From Planctomycetota bacterium (GTDB taxonomy: Bacteria > Planctomycetota > UBA1135 > GCA-002686595): 41,550 nt of DNA. Under the pieces are notes generated by a model. That model was not told the DNA's origin and searched no databases. It worked only from the letters and a program-made list of their open reading frames with translations. The translations under genes and the position numbers were made by a program. The DNA is taken from NCBI GenBank assembly GCA_004357655.1, contig SMVQ01000172.1, forward strand, positions 1 to 41,550. Reading direction: 5' to 3'. Shown piece by piece: positions 25,625 to 36,603 of this stretch (its first letter is position 1; each line of letters opens with the position of its first letter).

Positions 25625-25666
25625 CGGCCTCTCGCGCGGGCGGGGCGGTCGTTAGAATTCTCCCGT

Positions 25667-26503
25667 ATGCAAGCGCGCTCCTACGACGCCATCCTGCTCG
25701 ATCTCGACGGCACCTTGCTCGACGGTCGCAGCCGGATCCGTCCCAAGAACCTCGCGGCGCTGCACGCCGCGCGCGACAGCGGGGTGCGCGTCATGGTCGC
25801 GACCGGGCGCTCCAAGGTCGCGACGCTGCCGATCCTGGCGGAGCTCCAGCTCGACTCACGGGCCGTCGTCTTCAACGGCGCCGCGGTGTACTGCCCCGTG
25901 CGAGAGTGCCTGCTCGAGGAACGCACGCTCTCCAACCGGACCCGCGCGCGCGTGCTCGCCTTCGGAGAGCACAAGGACCACCTGACGATCATCATGCAGG
26001 GCCACCGGAAGCTCGCGCTCGAACCGCGGACCGAGGTGGAGCGCAGGTCGCTGGAAGGGCTGCACGGGCTGGAGTTCGTGCCGCGCGATGCGTTGGCGGT
26101 CGACAATGCGATCCGCATCACATTCCTGTCGGGTGAGTACGAGCACTCGGCGCAGTACGCGCGCGAGGTCGAGGAGTTCGTGAGACAGCCGATGTACCTC
26201 ACGCACTTCCCGCTCTCCATGCTGCCGATGCACCGCGAGAGCCAGATGCACGCAGTCGACGTGCACCCACCTTGCCGCGGAAAGGGCGAGGCGCTGCGCG
26301 TGCTCGAGGAGACCTACGGCATCCCGCAGGAGCGCGTCGTCGCGGTGGGGGATGCGACGAACGACGTGCCGATGCTGGAGCGCGCGGGGCTCGCCGTGGC
26401 GATGGAGAACTCGATGGAAGAAGTCGTGCGCATCGCGGACCGGGTCATCGGCCACCACGACACAGATGCGATCGCCGAGTTGGTGGAGGAGCTGTTGCTC
26501 TAG
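25667..26503 (+). CDS. HAD-superfamily hydrolase, Cof type
   Basis: The 278-residue protein carries all HAD motifs: DLDGTLLDG near residue 11 (the first aspartate is the phospho-acceptor), ATGRS in motif II, a conserved lysine in CRGKGEAL (motif III), and GDATNDVPML in motif IV. The long insert between motifs II and III is the C2B-type cap of the Cof/YbiV-like subfamily, whose members remove phosphate from sugar phosphates or flavin and other cofactors. The substrate cannot be read from the sequence. A TAGAAT lies 8 bases upstream of the ATG without a matching -35. Its stop codon TAG is shared, on the opposite strand, with the stop of the convergent FmdB-type gene (CTAG at 26500-26503). Confidence 0.9.
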   Translation: MQARSYDAILLDLDGTLLDGRSRIRPKNLAALHAARDSGVRVMVATGRSKVATLPILAELQLDSRAVVFNGAAVYCPVRECLLEERTLSNRTRARVLAFGEHKDHLTIIMQGHRKLALEPRTEVERRSLEGLHGLEFVPRDALAVDNAIRITFLSGEYEHSAQYAREVEEFVRQPMYLTHFPLSMLPMHRESQMHAVDVHPPCRGKGEALRVLEETYGIPQERVVAVGDATNDVPMLERAGLAVAMENSMEEVVRIADRVIGHHDTDAIAELVEELLL

Positions 26504-26811
26504 TCCGCCGACTTCTTCTTCGCTTCCGGCTTCTTCGCCTCGGTCTTGGTCTTCTTGTCGGACGACCCGTCAGCCGACCCCTTCTCGGTCGCCTTCTTCT
26601 CCGCCTCGGCGCCCTGCTTGTAGGAGTGCGAGCGATAGTCGGTCTCGTAGAATCCGCCGCCCTTGAACAGGATGCCGCCGCCCATGCCGATCTGGCGCTC
26701 CAGCTTCAGGGCGCCGCACTCCGGGCACTTGCGCTTGGGGGCCTGGGACATCGAGTGGAAAATCTCGAGCTCATGGCTGCACGCCTTGCAGCGGTAGTCG
26801 TAGGTCGGCAT
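26500..26811 (-). CDS. FmdB-type zinc-ribbon protein
   Basis: The protein has 103 residues. It begins MPTYDYRCKACSHELEIFHSM and has two cysteine pairs (CKAC at 8-11 and CPEC at 29-32) that form a zinc ribbon, followed by the LFKGGGFYETDYR motif of the FmdB regulator family. The last 40 residues are a low-complexity lysine/alanine/glutamate tail. FmdB-type proteins are small putative regulators of unsettled function. The start codon overlaps the grpE stop in a TGATG arrangement, so it is the last gene of the chaperone cluster. Such zinc ribbons occur near grpE/dnaJ in various bacteria, to my recollection. Confidence 0.85.
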   Translation of the reverse strand: MPTYDYRCKACSHELEIFHSMSQAPKRKCPECGALKLERQIGMGGGILFKGGGFYETDYRSHSYKQGAEAEKKATEKGSADGSSDKKTKTEAKKPEAKKKSAD

Positions 26812-27428
26812 CAGGAGGCTTCCTCGTCCCCGCTCTCTTCGGCCGGTGCGTCCGAATCCTGGAGGCTGGCGGCCACCTTCACGTGGGCATGGCGGAGGAC
26901 GTTGCCCATGTGGGTCCAGCCCGAACGCACGACTTCCAGGATCGTCCCGGGCTCGTATTCGTCGGTCGCGATCGTCGCGACTGCCTGATGGACCGTGGGA
27001 TCGAATACTCCGTCCGTCGGTATCGGCGTGACCGCGTTCTGCTCGAAGGCCTTCAGCATCTGGTCGTGGGTCATCCTCACCCCGATCAGGAGGTTCTGCG
27101 CCTCGTCGGTCGTGCAGGGCGTCGAGAGCGCCATGTCGAGGTTGTCGAGGACGAGCAGGAAGTCGTCGAGCAGCCCCTGGCCGGCGTGCCGGATGGCCGC
27201 TTCGATGTCCTGGGCAGTGCGGCGCCTCAGATTCTGGTAGTCCGCCTGAGCGCGCTGCCAGTTGCTCAAGTACTCGTCGCGCTCGCGCTCGGCGCGCTCG
27301 AGCGCGGTCTCGTCCGCCTGCGTGGGGAGCTCGCTCTCGTCCTGTGCGCCCGACCCGGCGGGAAGATCCTCGAATCCCCCGGTCTCCGCGAGCTCTTCGT
27401 CTTCGTGCGGTTTCGTCTTCTTGGACAT
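26811..27428 (-). CDS. grpE: Nucleotide exchange factor GrpE
   Basis: This 205-residue protein has a charged, disordered N-terminus (about 50 residues), a long helical stretch (ERAERERDEYLSNWQRAQAD, with YQNLRRRT), and the conserved C-terminal beta domain (GVRMTHDQMLKAFEQNAV; FDPTVHQAVATI; GTILEVVRSGW). GrpE is the dimeric cytoplasmic exchange factor that releases ADP from DnaK. DnaK itself is not in the window. The start is 4 bases after the dnaJ stop, and the end overlaps the FmdB-type gene, so dnaJ-grpE-fmdB is one tightly coupled unit. The length is typical. Confidence 0.95.
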   Translation of the reverse strand: MSKKTKPHEDEELAETGGFEDLPAGSGAQDESELPTQADETALERAERERDEYLSNWQRAQADYQNLRRRTAQDIEAAIRHAGQGLLDDFLLVLDNLDMALSTPCTTDEAQNLLIGVRMTHDQMLKAFEQNAVTPIPTDGVFDPTVHQAVATIATDEYEPGTILEVVRSGWTHMGNVLRHAHVKVAASLQDSDAPAEESGDEEAS

Positions 27429-27432
27429 GGGT

Positions 27433-28545
27433 TCAACTGCTGAAATAGTTCGCGATTCGTTCGAAGAACGACAGCTCGCCGCTCTTCTCGTGCTCTAGAT
27501 CGTCAAACTCGCGCAGGAGCTCCTCCTGCCGGTCGGTCAGCTTCTGCGGGACTTCCACGAACACGCGGACGAGTTGGTCGCCGCGTCCGTGGCCCTCGAC
27601 GCGGGGCAGGCCCTGGCCGCGGAGGCGGAAGACCTTGCCGCTCTGCGTACCGGTGGGGACGGCCATCTCGACCTTGCCTCGCAATGTTGGGATCTCGACC
27701 TTGTCGCCCATGGCGAGCTGAGGGAAAGAGAACGGGACCTCCAGGATCACGTCCGGGCCGCTCCGTTGGAATATGTTGTGCTCCTTCTCGCGAATGAGGC
27801 AGTACAGGTCACCCCGCGGCGCGCCGAGCGGACCCGCGTCGCCTTCGCCTGCAACGCGCAGTCGCATCTCCTCCTCGATGCCCGCGGGAATCTGAATCGC
27901 AATTTCGCTGCGCCGCGTGGTACCGCCCTCGCCGCCGCAGTCGCCGCACGCAGACTCGAGGGTCTCACCGGCGCCCCGGCAGGCAGGGCAGGTGCTGGCC
28001 ATCGTGAAGAACCCGGCGTTGCGCGCCACCTGGCCTCGACCGCCGCATGTCGCGCAGGTCTTCCTGCTCGTGCCCGGCTTCATGCCGGAGCCCGCGCAGG
28101 TGTCGCAGTGCTCGACGCGCTTCAGGGCGACCGTCTTCTCCACGCCCGAGTCGATCTCCTCGAGCGTGAGGTCCACGACGATCTTGAGGTCGCGACCCTT
28201 GCGCGGGCCGGCTCGGCGGCGCCCGCCGCCGAACATTCCGCCGCCGCCGAAGATGTCTCCGAAGGCGGAGAAGATGTCCTCGATGTTGCTGAAGCTCGGT
28301 CCGGCCTGGCCCCCCGCCGCGAATGCGGCGTGGCCGTGGCGGTCGTACCGGCTACGTTTCTGCTCGTCGCCGAGGACGTCGTAGGCTTCCGCAGCCTCCT
28401 TGAACTTGATCTCGGCGCCCGAGTCGCCCTGGTTCTGATCTGGATGGAACTTGAGGGCGAGCTTGCGATACGAGCGTTTGATCTCGTTCGTGTTCGCGTC
28501 GCGTCTGACGCCGAGGATCTCGTAGTAGTCGCGCTTCTCGCTCAT
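27433..28545 (-). CDS. dnaJ: Chaperone protein DnaJ
   Basis: The ATG at 28545 gives 370 residues, starting MSEKRDYYEILGV, the usual J-domain opening; HPD is present in LKFHPDQNQGD. A G/F-rich segment follows (FGDIFGGGGMFGGG), then four CxxCxGxG zinc motifs (CDTCAGSG, CATCGGRG, CPACRGAG, CGDCGGEG) and the C-terminal substrate-binding domain (FRLRGQGLPRVEGHGRGDQ). The protein delivers unfolded substrates to DnaK and stimulates its ATPase. The frame stays open upstream to 28743, but that 66-residue extension lies before the standard start and does not resemble DnaJ. It is separated from the upstream groEL by a 267-base region with an inverted repeat. Confidence 0.95.
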   Translation of the reverse strand: MSEKRDYYEILGVRRDANTNEIKRSYRKLALKFHPDQNQGDSGAEIKFKEAAEAYDVLGDEQKRSRYDRHGHAAFAAGGQAGPSFSNIEDIFSAFGDIFGGGGMFGGGRRRAGPRKGRDLKIVVDLTLEEIDSGVEKTVALKRVEHCDTCAGSGMKPGTSRKTCATCGGRGQVARNAGFFTMASTCPACRGAGETLESACGDCGGEGGTTRRSEIAIQIPAGIEEEMRLRVAGEGDAGPLGAPRGDLYCLIREKEHNIFQRSGPDVILEVPFSFPQLAMGDKVEIPTLRGKVEMAVPTGTQSGKVFRLRGQGLPRVEGHGRGDQLVRVFVEVPQKLTDRQEELLREFDDLEHEKSGELSFFERIANYFSS

Positions 28546-28634
28546 GAAGGCCGGATCGAGCGTGTCCTGTATGTGATCGAGTGGCGAAGAGGCGCCGAGC
28601 TCCTTCGCCACTCGCGCGAGCTTCGAGATGGCTT

Positions 28635-32202
<3,568 letters not shown>

Positions 32203-32622
32203 GAAATCAGTTCCTCGTGTCAGGGCAGAGTCGTATGGGGAGACCCGTGGGGGATCCGTCTCGGAAACGGGATGGAGCCGCCTGGCTCCGGCGAGCGGGT
32301 CTGGTCGTTGAAGTTGGCACAAAAAGCAAGAAGGGTGCCGCCCAGGTTCGAAACGCAACCCATTGCCTTGGAATGACTTGGCTCACACCTACCGTCGCCC
32401 GCCGCTGCCTTATTGGCAGGGAGGCGGAATCTGCGCGCGTCTCGGCTGCCAACCTGACAGGCACGCTGCGGGCTGCGGCGCGACTCCTCCAGGCGGGTGG
32501 CACGACTCGAGCGTCCCGGTCCCCCTGCGGCGTCGGGCAGCTCGCAGGGGGACCTGAACTTGCGGGTTGTTGTACATAGGATGTCCCCCCGCCAGCTCGA
32601 CCCCCAGCACGACCCAGGATCC
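32203..32622. other. Divergent gene-free region between groEL and the NPCBM gene
   Basis: This 420-base region separates two divergent genes. I see a sigma54-like element facing groEL (32326-32339) and a small hairpin (CTGCC at 32405-32409 with GGCAG at 32415-32419). I found no CIRCE operator, no strong TTGACA/TATAAT pair and no convincing small gene. Confidence 0.5.
32326..32339 (-). promoter_or_regulatory. Sigma54-like -24/-12 element upstream of groEL
   Basis: On the minus strand the sequence CGGCACCCTTCTTGCT has GG (32339-32338) and GC (32327-32326) exactly 10 bases apart, with GGCAC and TTGCT matching the core of the consensus TGGCAC-N5-TTGC. Transcription would start near 32314, giving a leader of about 110 bases before groEL. 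No upstream activator site could be recognised, so this rests on one short motif. Confidence 0.35.
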
Positions 32623-33852
32623 ATGCACGGTGCCACCCTCCTCCCGCTCGGCGCGAGCCTCGCCCTGGCGCTCCCCCTGTGGCTCCAACCCGCTGCGGAG
32701 GAGCCGCGTCTGCTGCTCGAGGACCTCGCGGGGAAGGTCACCGAGCGCCCCCTCGCGGGCCTCTCGATCACCGATCCGCGCGACGAAGGGGCCGCGTTCG
32801 TGCGGTTCGCCGGTTTCCCGGAGCCGGCGGGGCTCGGGGCGGAGGAGCGCGACATCGCCCGCGTGCTCCTCGGCAACGGCGATGCCCTCACCGGCGTCGT
32901 GGCCGGGGGCGATGGCGACCGGTTGCGCCTGCGCGTGGCGAGCGCGGCCGTCATCGACATCGCCGTCGAGGAGATGGCGAGCCTCGTCTTCCCCGGGCGC
33001 ATCCTCGCCGACGGGGGCGCGCCGCCCGTCCGCCCCGAGCAGGGTGACCGCCTGTACCACCGGCGCGGGCGGGGCCTCGACCGCGTCGACGGGCTCGTGC
33101 AGTCGTTCGCCGAGAACGGCGTGAGGTTCGAGAGCCGCTTCGGCCAGAGGCTGTACGGCTGGGACGAGGTCGCGGCCCTCTTCGTCGAAGTCCTCGACGA
33201 CGTGGAGCGCGCGGATCGCGCCGCGTCCGATCGCGTTCCCGTCGCCATCGATCTCCGCGGCCCGTACGGCCCGAGTCGGTTGCGTGGCGACCTGCTCGGC
33301 ATCGCCGCCGACGGCTGCCGAATCGCGACGCGTGGCAACCCGGCGCTGTTCCTGCCGGCGGAGATCGTGGCCGAGATCGCGGTCGATGACGGGTCGTTCC
33401 GCTTTCTATCGGAGCTCCCGCCGTCGGACGCCGGGCCCGTCTCGCCGTTCGGTGACACGCTGGGGTACGCCTGGCCGTTCCAGGTCGATCACGCCGTCGG
33501 CGGCAAGCGTCCGCTGCGCGCCGGCGGCCGCACATGGGCGCGTGGGATCGGGGTGCACGCGCCGAGCCGGCTCGAGTGGACGCTCGACGGCGATTGGAAG
33601 GAGCTGCGCTGTCTGGCGGCCATCGATGACCAGGTGCTCGAGCGCTCGCTCCATGGCTCGGTCGTCTTCCGCGTGCTCGTCGATGGCGAGGAACGCTTCG
33701 CGAGCGGTATCGTCCGCGGCGGCGACGAGCCGCTGACGCTACCCCCGATCGATCTCACGGGCGCGCGCTCGCTCGTGCTCGAGGTTGGGTTCGCCACCGA
33801 CCACTTCGCGTCGGACCGCGCCGACTGGCTGCGGCCGATCCTGGTGCGCTGA
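32623..33852 (+). CDS. Exported protein with C-terminal NPCBM-type domain
   Basis: The ATG at 32623 gives 409 residues with a signal peptide (LLPLGASLALALPLWLQPAAA-like, cleaved near residue 22). An in-frame ATG at 32581 is also possible. The middle (residues about 60-270) is beta-rich with short repeated segments such as LLGNGDALTGVVAGGDGDRL and LRGDLLGIAADGCRIATRG, perhaps small SH3-like barrels. The last 130 residues match an NPCBM/NEW2 carbohydrate-binding domain: RTWARGIGVHAPSRLEWTL, followed by VVFRVLVDGEERFASG and LVLEVGFATDHFASDRADW. Proteins with this domain are usually secreted and bind glycans in glycosidase context, but no catalytic domain is visible here. It converges with the GGDEF gene across a palindrome. 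Confidence 0.75.
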   Translation: MHGATLLPLGASLALALPLWLQPAAEEPRLLLEDLAGKVTERPLAGLSITDPRDEGAAFVRFAGFPEPAGLGAEERDIARVLLGNGDALTGVVAGGDGDRLRLRVASAAVIDIAVEEMASLVFPGRILADGGAPPVRPEQGDRLYHRRGRGLDRVDGLVQSFAENGVRFESRFGQRLYGWDEVAALFVEVLDDVERADRAASDRVPVAIDLRGPYGPSRLRGDLLGIAADGCRIATRGNPALFLPAEIVAEIAVDDGSFRFLSELPPSDAGPVSPFGDTLGYAWPFQVDHAVGGKRPLRAGGRTWARGIGVHAPSRLEWTLDGDWKELRCLAAIDDQVLERSLHGSVVFRVLVDGEERFASGIVRGGDEPLTLPPIDLTGARSLVLEVGFATDHFASDRADWLRPILVR

Positions 33853-33859
33853 CTCGCAC

Positions 33860-34003
33860 CCCTCCCCTCCGTTCCCGCTCTCCTTTCCTGGCCTGCCGGG
33901 CTCTCCGGCCTGCCTGGCTCTTCCGGTCCGTCATGACGGACCGGAAGAGCCAGGCAGGCAGGAGAGGCAGGGGAGCAAGGAGAGGCAGGAACGGAGGGGC
34001 GGG
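33860..34003. repeat. Large palindrome with 26-bp perfect core arms
   Basis: Bases 33908-33933 are the exact reverse complement of 33934-33959 with no loop. Outside this core, 33860-33907 and 33960-34003 remain imperfect inverted copies (for example CCCTCCGTTCC on the left and GGAACGGAGGGG on the right). The structure fills nearly the whole gap between two converging genes (stops at 33852 and 34015). Like the palindrome at 11757, its left arm is pyrimidine-rich with CCGTTCC and TTCCTG words. It probably serves as a bidirectional terminator, a mobile palindrome or both. Confidence 0.85.
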
Positions 34004-34014
34004 GCCATGGGCGA

Positions 34015-34947
34015 TCACTCCGTACCGTCGAGGCTCCGATAGTAGAGGCCCCGGTCGCCGCCCGCGGCCTTTGCCCGGCGCAGCGCGACTTCGGCGTGGC
34101 GGCGCAGGCCCTCGACGGAGTCGACGTCCGTTCCGTCGTAGGTCTCGAAGCCGAGGCTCGCGCTGACGGACACGCTCGCGGGCGCGTCGGGGATGGCGCC
34201 CGACAGGCCGCGGATCTGTTCGCGGATGCGGTTGACCACTCGCGCGGCGTCGACCTTGCGGGTGTAGGGGAGCACGACCGCGAACTCGTCGCCGCCGAGC
34301 CGGCCGCCGACGTCCTCGGCCCGCAGAGTGTCGCGAATCACGGCGCCGACGCGGGCGATGACACGGTCGCCGACGGTGTGGTCGAACTCCTTGTTGACGC
34401 GCCCGAAATCGTCGAGGTCGACGAGGAGCAGGGCGAGGTCGAGCCGGTGCCGCTGCGCCGCGGAGAAGTGCTCCTTCAGGCGCGCCTGGAACGGGTGCGG
34501 GCGGAGGAGCTGGGTGCGGTCGTCGTGGGCGGCCTGGTAGCGCATCTCGTCGAGCTCGACGAGGGCCCGCTTCTGGCGCTGCAGACGCTCGATGCGCATG
34601 AGGTACTCCTCGAGCGGCGCGTCCCGATAGATGAGGTCCCACGGCGCGTGCGCCAGGGCTCGGCTGGCGCTCACGGCCGGCAGCGGGTCGGCCGGATCCG
34701 CGACGACGAGGACGGGCACGGCGCGCTCGCTGGGCTGGCGGTCGAGCTGTTCCAGCTCCACGACGCCGCCGCGGGAAAGTGGGTCGATCACCACCACGTC
34801 GGGCAGCTCCGACGCCATCGCCGCGCGGGTTCGGCGCAGGGTCGTGGCGAACAGGAGCCGGAAACCCACCGAGCCCAGGGGGCCGAGGCGCTCCGAGAGG
34901 CCCTCCCCGCGGTGGTCACAGACGAGGATGAGGGGGGGCGGCGTCAT
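34015..34947 (-). CDS. GGDEF-domain protein (predicted diguanylate cyclase)
   Basis: The ATG at 34947 gives 310 residues; the frame is open further upstream but the extension lacks any recognisable character. Residues 1-120 look like a degenerate receiver domain (LILVCDHRGEGL; DVVVIDPLSRGG). The linker is helical (YLMRIERLQRQKRALVEL). The C-terminal GGDEF domain has the intact active-site motif GGDEF near residue 218 in GRLGGDEFAVVLP, with an RxxD inhibitory-site-like RAED five residues before it. The initial HDDRTQLLRPHPF replaces the usual HDxLTGLxNR. It likely makes cyclic di-GMP in the cytoplasm, under the control of a domain that may have lost its phosphorylation site. It is transcribed divergently from rpsB, with a TATAAT about 50 bases upstream. 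Confidence 0.85.
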   Translation of the reverse strand: MTPPPLILVCDHRGEGLSERLGPLGSVGFRLLFATTLRRTRAAMASELPDVVVIDPLSRGGVVELEQLDRQPSERAVPVLVVADPADPLPAVSASRALAHAPWDLIYRDAPLEEYLMRIERLQRQKRALVELDEMRYQAAHDDRTQLLRPHPFQARLKEHFSAAQRHRLDLALLLVDLDDFGRVNKEFDHTVGDRVIARVGAVIRDTLRAEDVGGRLGGDEFAVVLPYTRKVDAARVVNRIREQIRGLSGAIPDAPASVSVSASLGFETYDGTDVDSVEGLRRHAEVALRRAKAAGGDRGLYYRSLDGTE

Positions 34948-35001
34948 GGCTGATGGCCGGGGCCAGCACCGGGTTCCGGCGGCGGGCCGCACGAACTTGC
35001 A

Positions 35002-35007
35002 ATTATA
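35002..35007 (-). promoter_or_regulatory. TATAAT -10 element for the GGDEF gene
   Basis: The minus strand reads TATAAT, a perfect -10 hexamer, an unlikely occurrence in such GC-rich DNA. No good -35 is present at 16-18 bases. Transcription would start near 34995, about 48 bases before the GGDEF start codon. Confidence 0.5.
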
Positions 35008-35085
35008 CCCCGCGAGTCCGGCCGCGATCCGGGTCGCCCCGCTCGCGCCTGGCGACCGCACATCCGGCCTCGAGGTTGTCCGCGA

Positions 35086-35113
35086 TTGACATGCCCACGG
35101 GCCAAAGTAGAAT
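35086..35113 (+). promoter_or_regulatory. Sigma70-type promoter for rpsB
   Basis: TTGACA (35086-35091) and TAGAAT (35108-35113) are separated by 16 bases; the -35 is a perfect match and the -10 matches at 5 of 6. Transcription would begin near 35120, giving a leader of about 214 bases before rpsB. It is the best promoter in the window and suits a highly expressed translation operon. Confidence 0.75.
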
Positions 35114-35333
35114 TCCTGGCCCAATTTGCGTCGGGATCCGCGCGTGCCCGCTCGGGTAGTCGATGACGTCCGGAACGGCGATCCGCGCCATCCGCCGGGA
35201 GCGTGTTTGCGTTCAGGCCGGTGGTCGGGCAGTCCTCGGCGTGGCGTCCGGACGTGAGCTGGGATCCGTAACCCCCTGGTCGACCGGCACTGCGGCTCCG
35301 GAGGGCAGCCCACCGTTCCCCCTTCCTTTCTTC
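35114..35333 (+). other. Long rpsB leader
   Basis: This stretch lies between the promoter and rpsB. It has a 9-bp inverted repeat (ACGTCCGGA at 35166-35174 with TCCGGACGT at 35247-35255). The bases just before the ATG (about 35315-35333) are pyrimidine-rich with no Shine-Dalgarno sequence. It may be an autoregulatory S2 leader as in other bacteria, but I do not recognise a specific published structure. Confidence 0.4.
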
Positions 35334-36467
35334 ATGGCCAAGCTCACAGTACAAGAACTCATAGCAGCTGGCGTGCACTTCGGATGCCGCGTGTCGCGGT
35401 GGAATCCGAAGATGGCCCCGTACATCCACGGGCGCCGGAACCAGATCCACGTCATCGACCTGCGCGAGACTCTCAGGGGCACGATCCGTGCTCAGAACCT
35501 CCTCTTCCACATCGCCTCGGAGGGCCAGGCGGTCCTCTGGGTGGGTACCAAGCGGCAGGTCAAGGGCGTCATCGAGGACGCCGGCCAGCGCACGGGCATG
35601 CCGATCGTCACCGAGCGCTGGATCGGCGGCACGCTCACCAACTTCTCGATCATCCGCAGCCGTCTGAAGCGCCTCGAGGAGCTGGAACGGCTCGACGAGG
35701 AGGCCGCCTCGGAGTCGTCGAAGCTCACGAAGAAAGAGCTGGCCCGGCTCCGCCGCGAGCGGCGCAAGATCACCCGCAACCTGGGCGGCATCCGCGAGAT
35801 GACCTCGATGCCCGGTGCGATGGTCGTCGTCGACCCCTCACGCGAGGGGAACGCCGTGCGCGAAGCACGGAAGATGGGCATCGTGATCATCGGCGTGCTC
35901 GACACGGACTGCGATCCGGCCACGGTCGACATCGTCATCCCCGGCAACGACGACGCCTTGAAGTCGGTGCGGCTCATGATCGAGCAGCTCATCTCCGCCG
36001 TCGAGGAGGGCGCGGCGCAACACCGCGACCAGCTCGCCATCGTGGACGTCGCCCAGAAGCGGGACGAAGATCCCACGCCGTCCGGCGAGCCGCGCCCGAC
36101 CCGCGGAAACAAGCCGCTCCGACGACCGCAGAAGACGACCACGGAAGCACCCGCGACCACGGATGCGTCCGCCGCCACCACGGAAGCACCTGCGACCACG
36201 GAAGCATCTGCGACCACGGAAGCGCCTGCGACCAAGGAAGCGCCTGCGACCACGGAAGCGCCTGCGACCACGGAAGCGCCTGCGACCGCGCAAGCGCCCG
36301 CGGAGTCGCCTGCCCCTGCGACCGGGAGCGACGCGGCCGGCAAGGATGCGGAGCCGACCACCGAGCTCAAGCCTGCCGTGGCCGACGCGCCGCCCGCCCC
36401 CGAGGGGCCGTCGGCCACGCCAAAGGTCGAAGTGGCCGCCGACGGCGGCGAAGAGCCGGCCTCCTGA
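35334..36467 (+). CDS. rpsB: 30S ribosomal protein S2 with long low-complexity tail
   Basis: The ATG at 35334 begins MAKLTVQELIAAGVHFGCRV, the standard S2 opening; the frame is open to 35163, but that is the leader. Family motifs include RRNQIHVIDLRET, VGTKRQ, RWIGGTLTNFSII and PGAMVVVDPSREGNAVREA, and the conserved VDIVIPGNDDALKSVRL. S2 sits on the back of the 30S head/body and is needed for S1 binding. The core ends near residue 240. About 135 extra residues follow, made of Thr-Thr-Glu-Ala-Pro-Ala repeats and then an acidic stretch, for a total of 377 residues versus about 240-260 in most bacteria. It is the first gene of rpsB-tsf-pyrH-frr. There is no Shine-Dalgarno sequence; the start is preceded by a pyrimidine tract. 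Confidence 0.95.
   Translation: MAKLTVQELIAAGVHFGCRVSRWNPKMAPYIHGRRNQIHVIDLRETLRGTIRAQNLLFHIASEGQAVLWVGTKRQVKGVIEDAGQRTGMPIVTERWIGGTLTNFSIIRSRLKRLEELERLDEEAASESSKLTKKELARLRRERRKITRNLGGIREMTSMPGAMVVVDPSREGNAVREARKMGIVIIGVLDTDCDPATVDIVIPGNDDALKSVRLMIEQLISAVEEGAAQHRDQLAIVDVAQKRDEDPTPSGEPRPTRGNKPLRRPQKTTTEAPATTDASAATTEAPATTEASATTEAPATKEAPATTEAPATTEAPATAQAPAESPAPATGSDAAGKDAEPTTELKPAVADAPPAPEGPSATPKVEVAADGGEEPAS
36144..36302 (+). repeat. 18-bp tandem repeat in rpsB tail
   Basis: Eight units of an 18-bp sequence, close to GAAGCGCCTGCGACCACG, run from 36144 to 36290, with a 3-base insertion at 36180-36182 and a partial ninth unit. They encode the hexapeptide EAPATT. Units at 36237-36272 are identical; the edges are diverged, as expected of slippage-generated repeats. 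Confidence 0.9.
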
Positions 36468-36526
36468 CGCGTTCCGCGCGGCGGCCCGCGCGACTCCCCG
36501 ACCGATCGAACGACGAGCGCTGGAGC

Positions 36527-36550
36527 GCCCGGGCGCCCTCGCGCCCGGGC
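36527..36550. terminator. GC-rich hairpin between rpsB and tsf
   Basis: GCCCGGGCGC (36527-36536) pairs perfectly with GCGCCCGGGC (36541-36550) around a 4-base loop CCTC. No U-rich tract follows, so it may attenuate or process the transcript rather than end it fully. It lies in the 136-base rpsB-tsf gap. Confidence 0.5.
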
Positions 36551-36603
36551 TCGGCGCGAGGGCTCTCTGTTCGAGTTGAATACGACCCCCCCCCGAGAAC
36601 GAG

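Noticed and set aside
25653-25658. TAGAAT -10 box 8 bases before the HAD gene, implying a leaderless message
   Set aside because: No -35 resembling TTGACA is present 16-18 bases upstream, so a single hexamer is not enough.
26500-26503. CTAG shared as stop codon by two converging genes, as a possible regulatory site
   Set aside because: It is a neat overlap, but end-to-end stops sharing CTAG arise easily in compact genomes and show no further structure.
32203-32622. CIRCE operator (HrcA site) upstream of groEL
   Set aside because: I looked for TTAGCACTC-N9-GAGTGCTAA and close variants on both strands and found none, here or upstream of dnaJ.
36144-36302. CRISPR-like spaced repeats
   Set aside because: The units are contiguous 18-bp repeats with no spacers, in frame with rpsB, and encode a hexapeptide.
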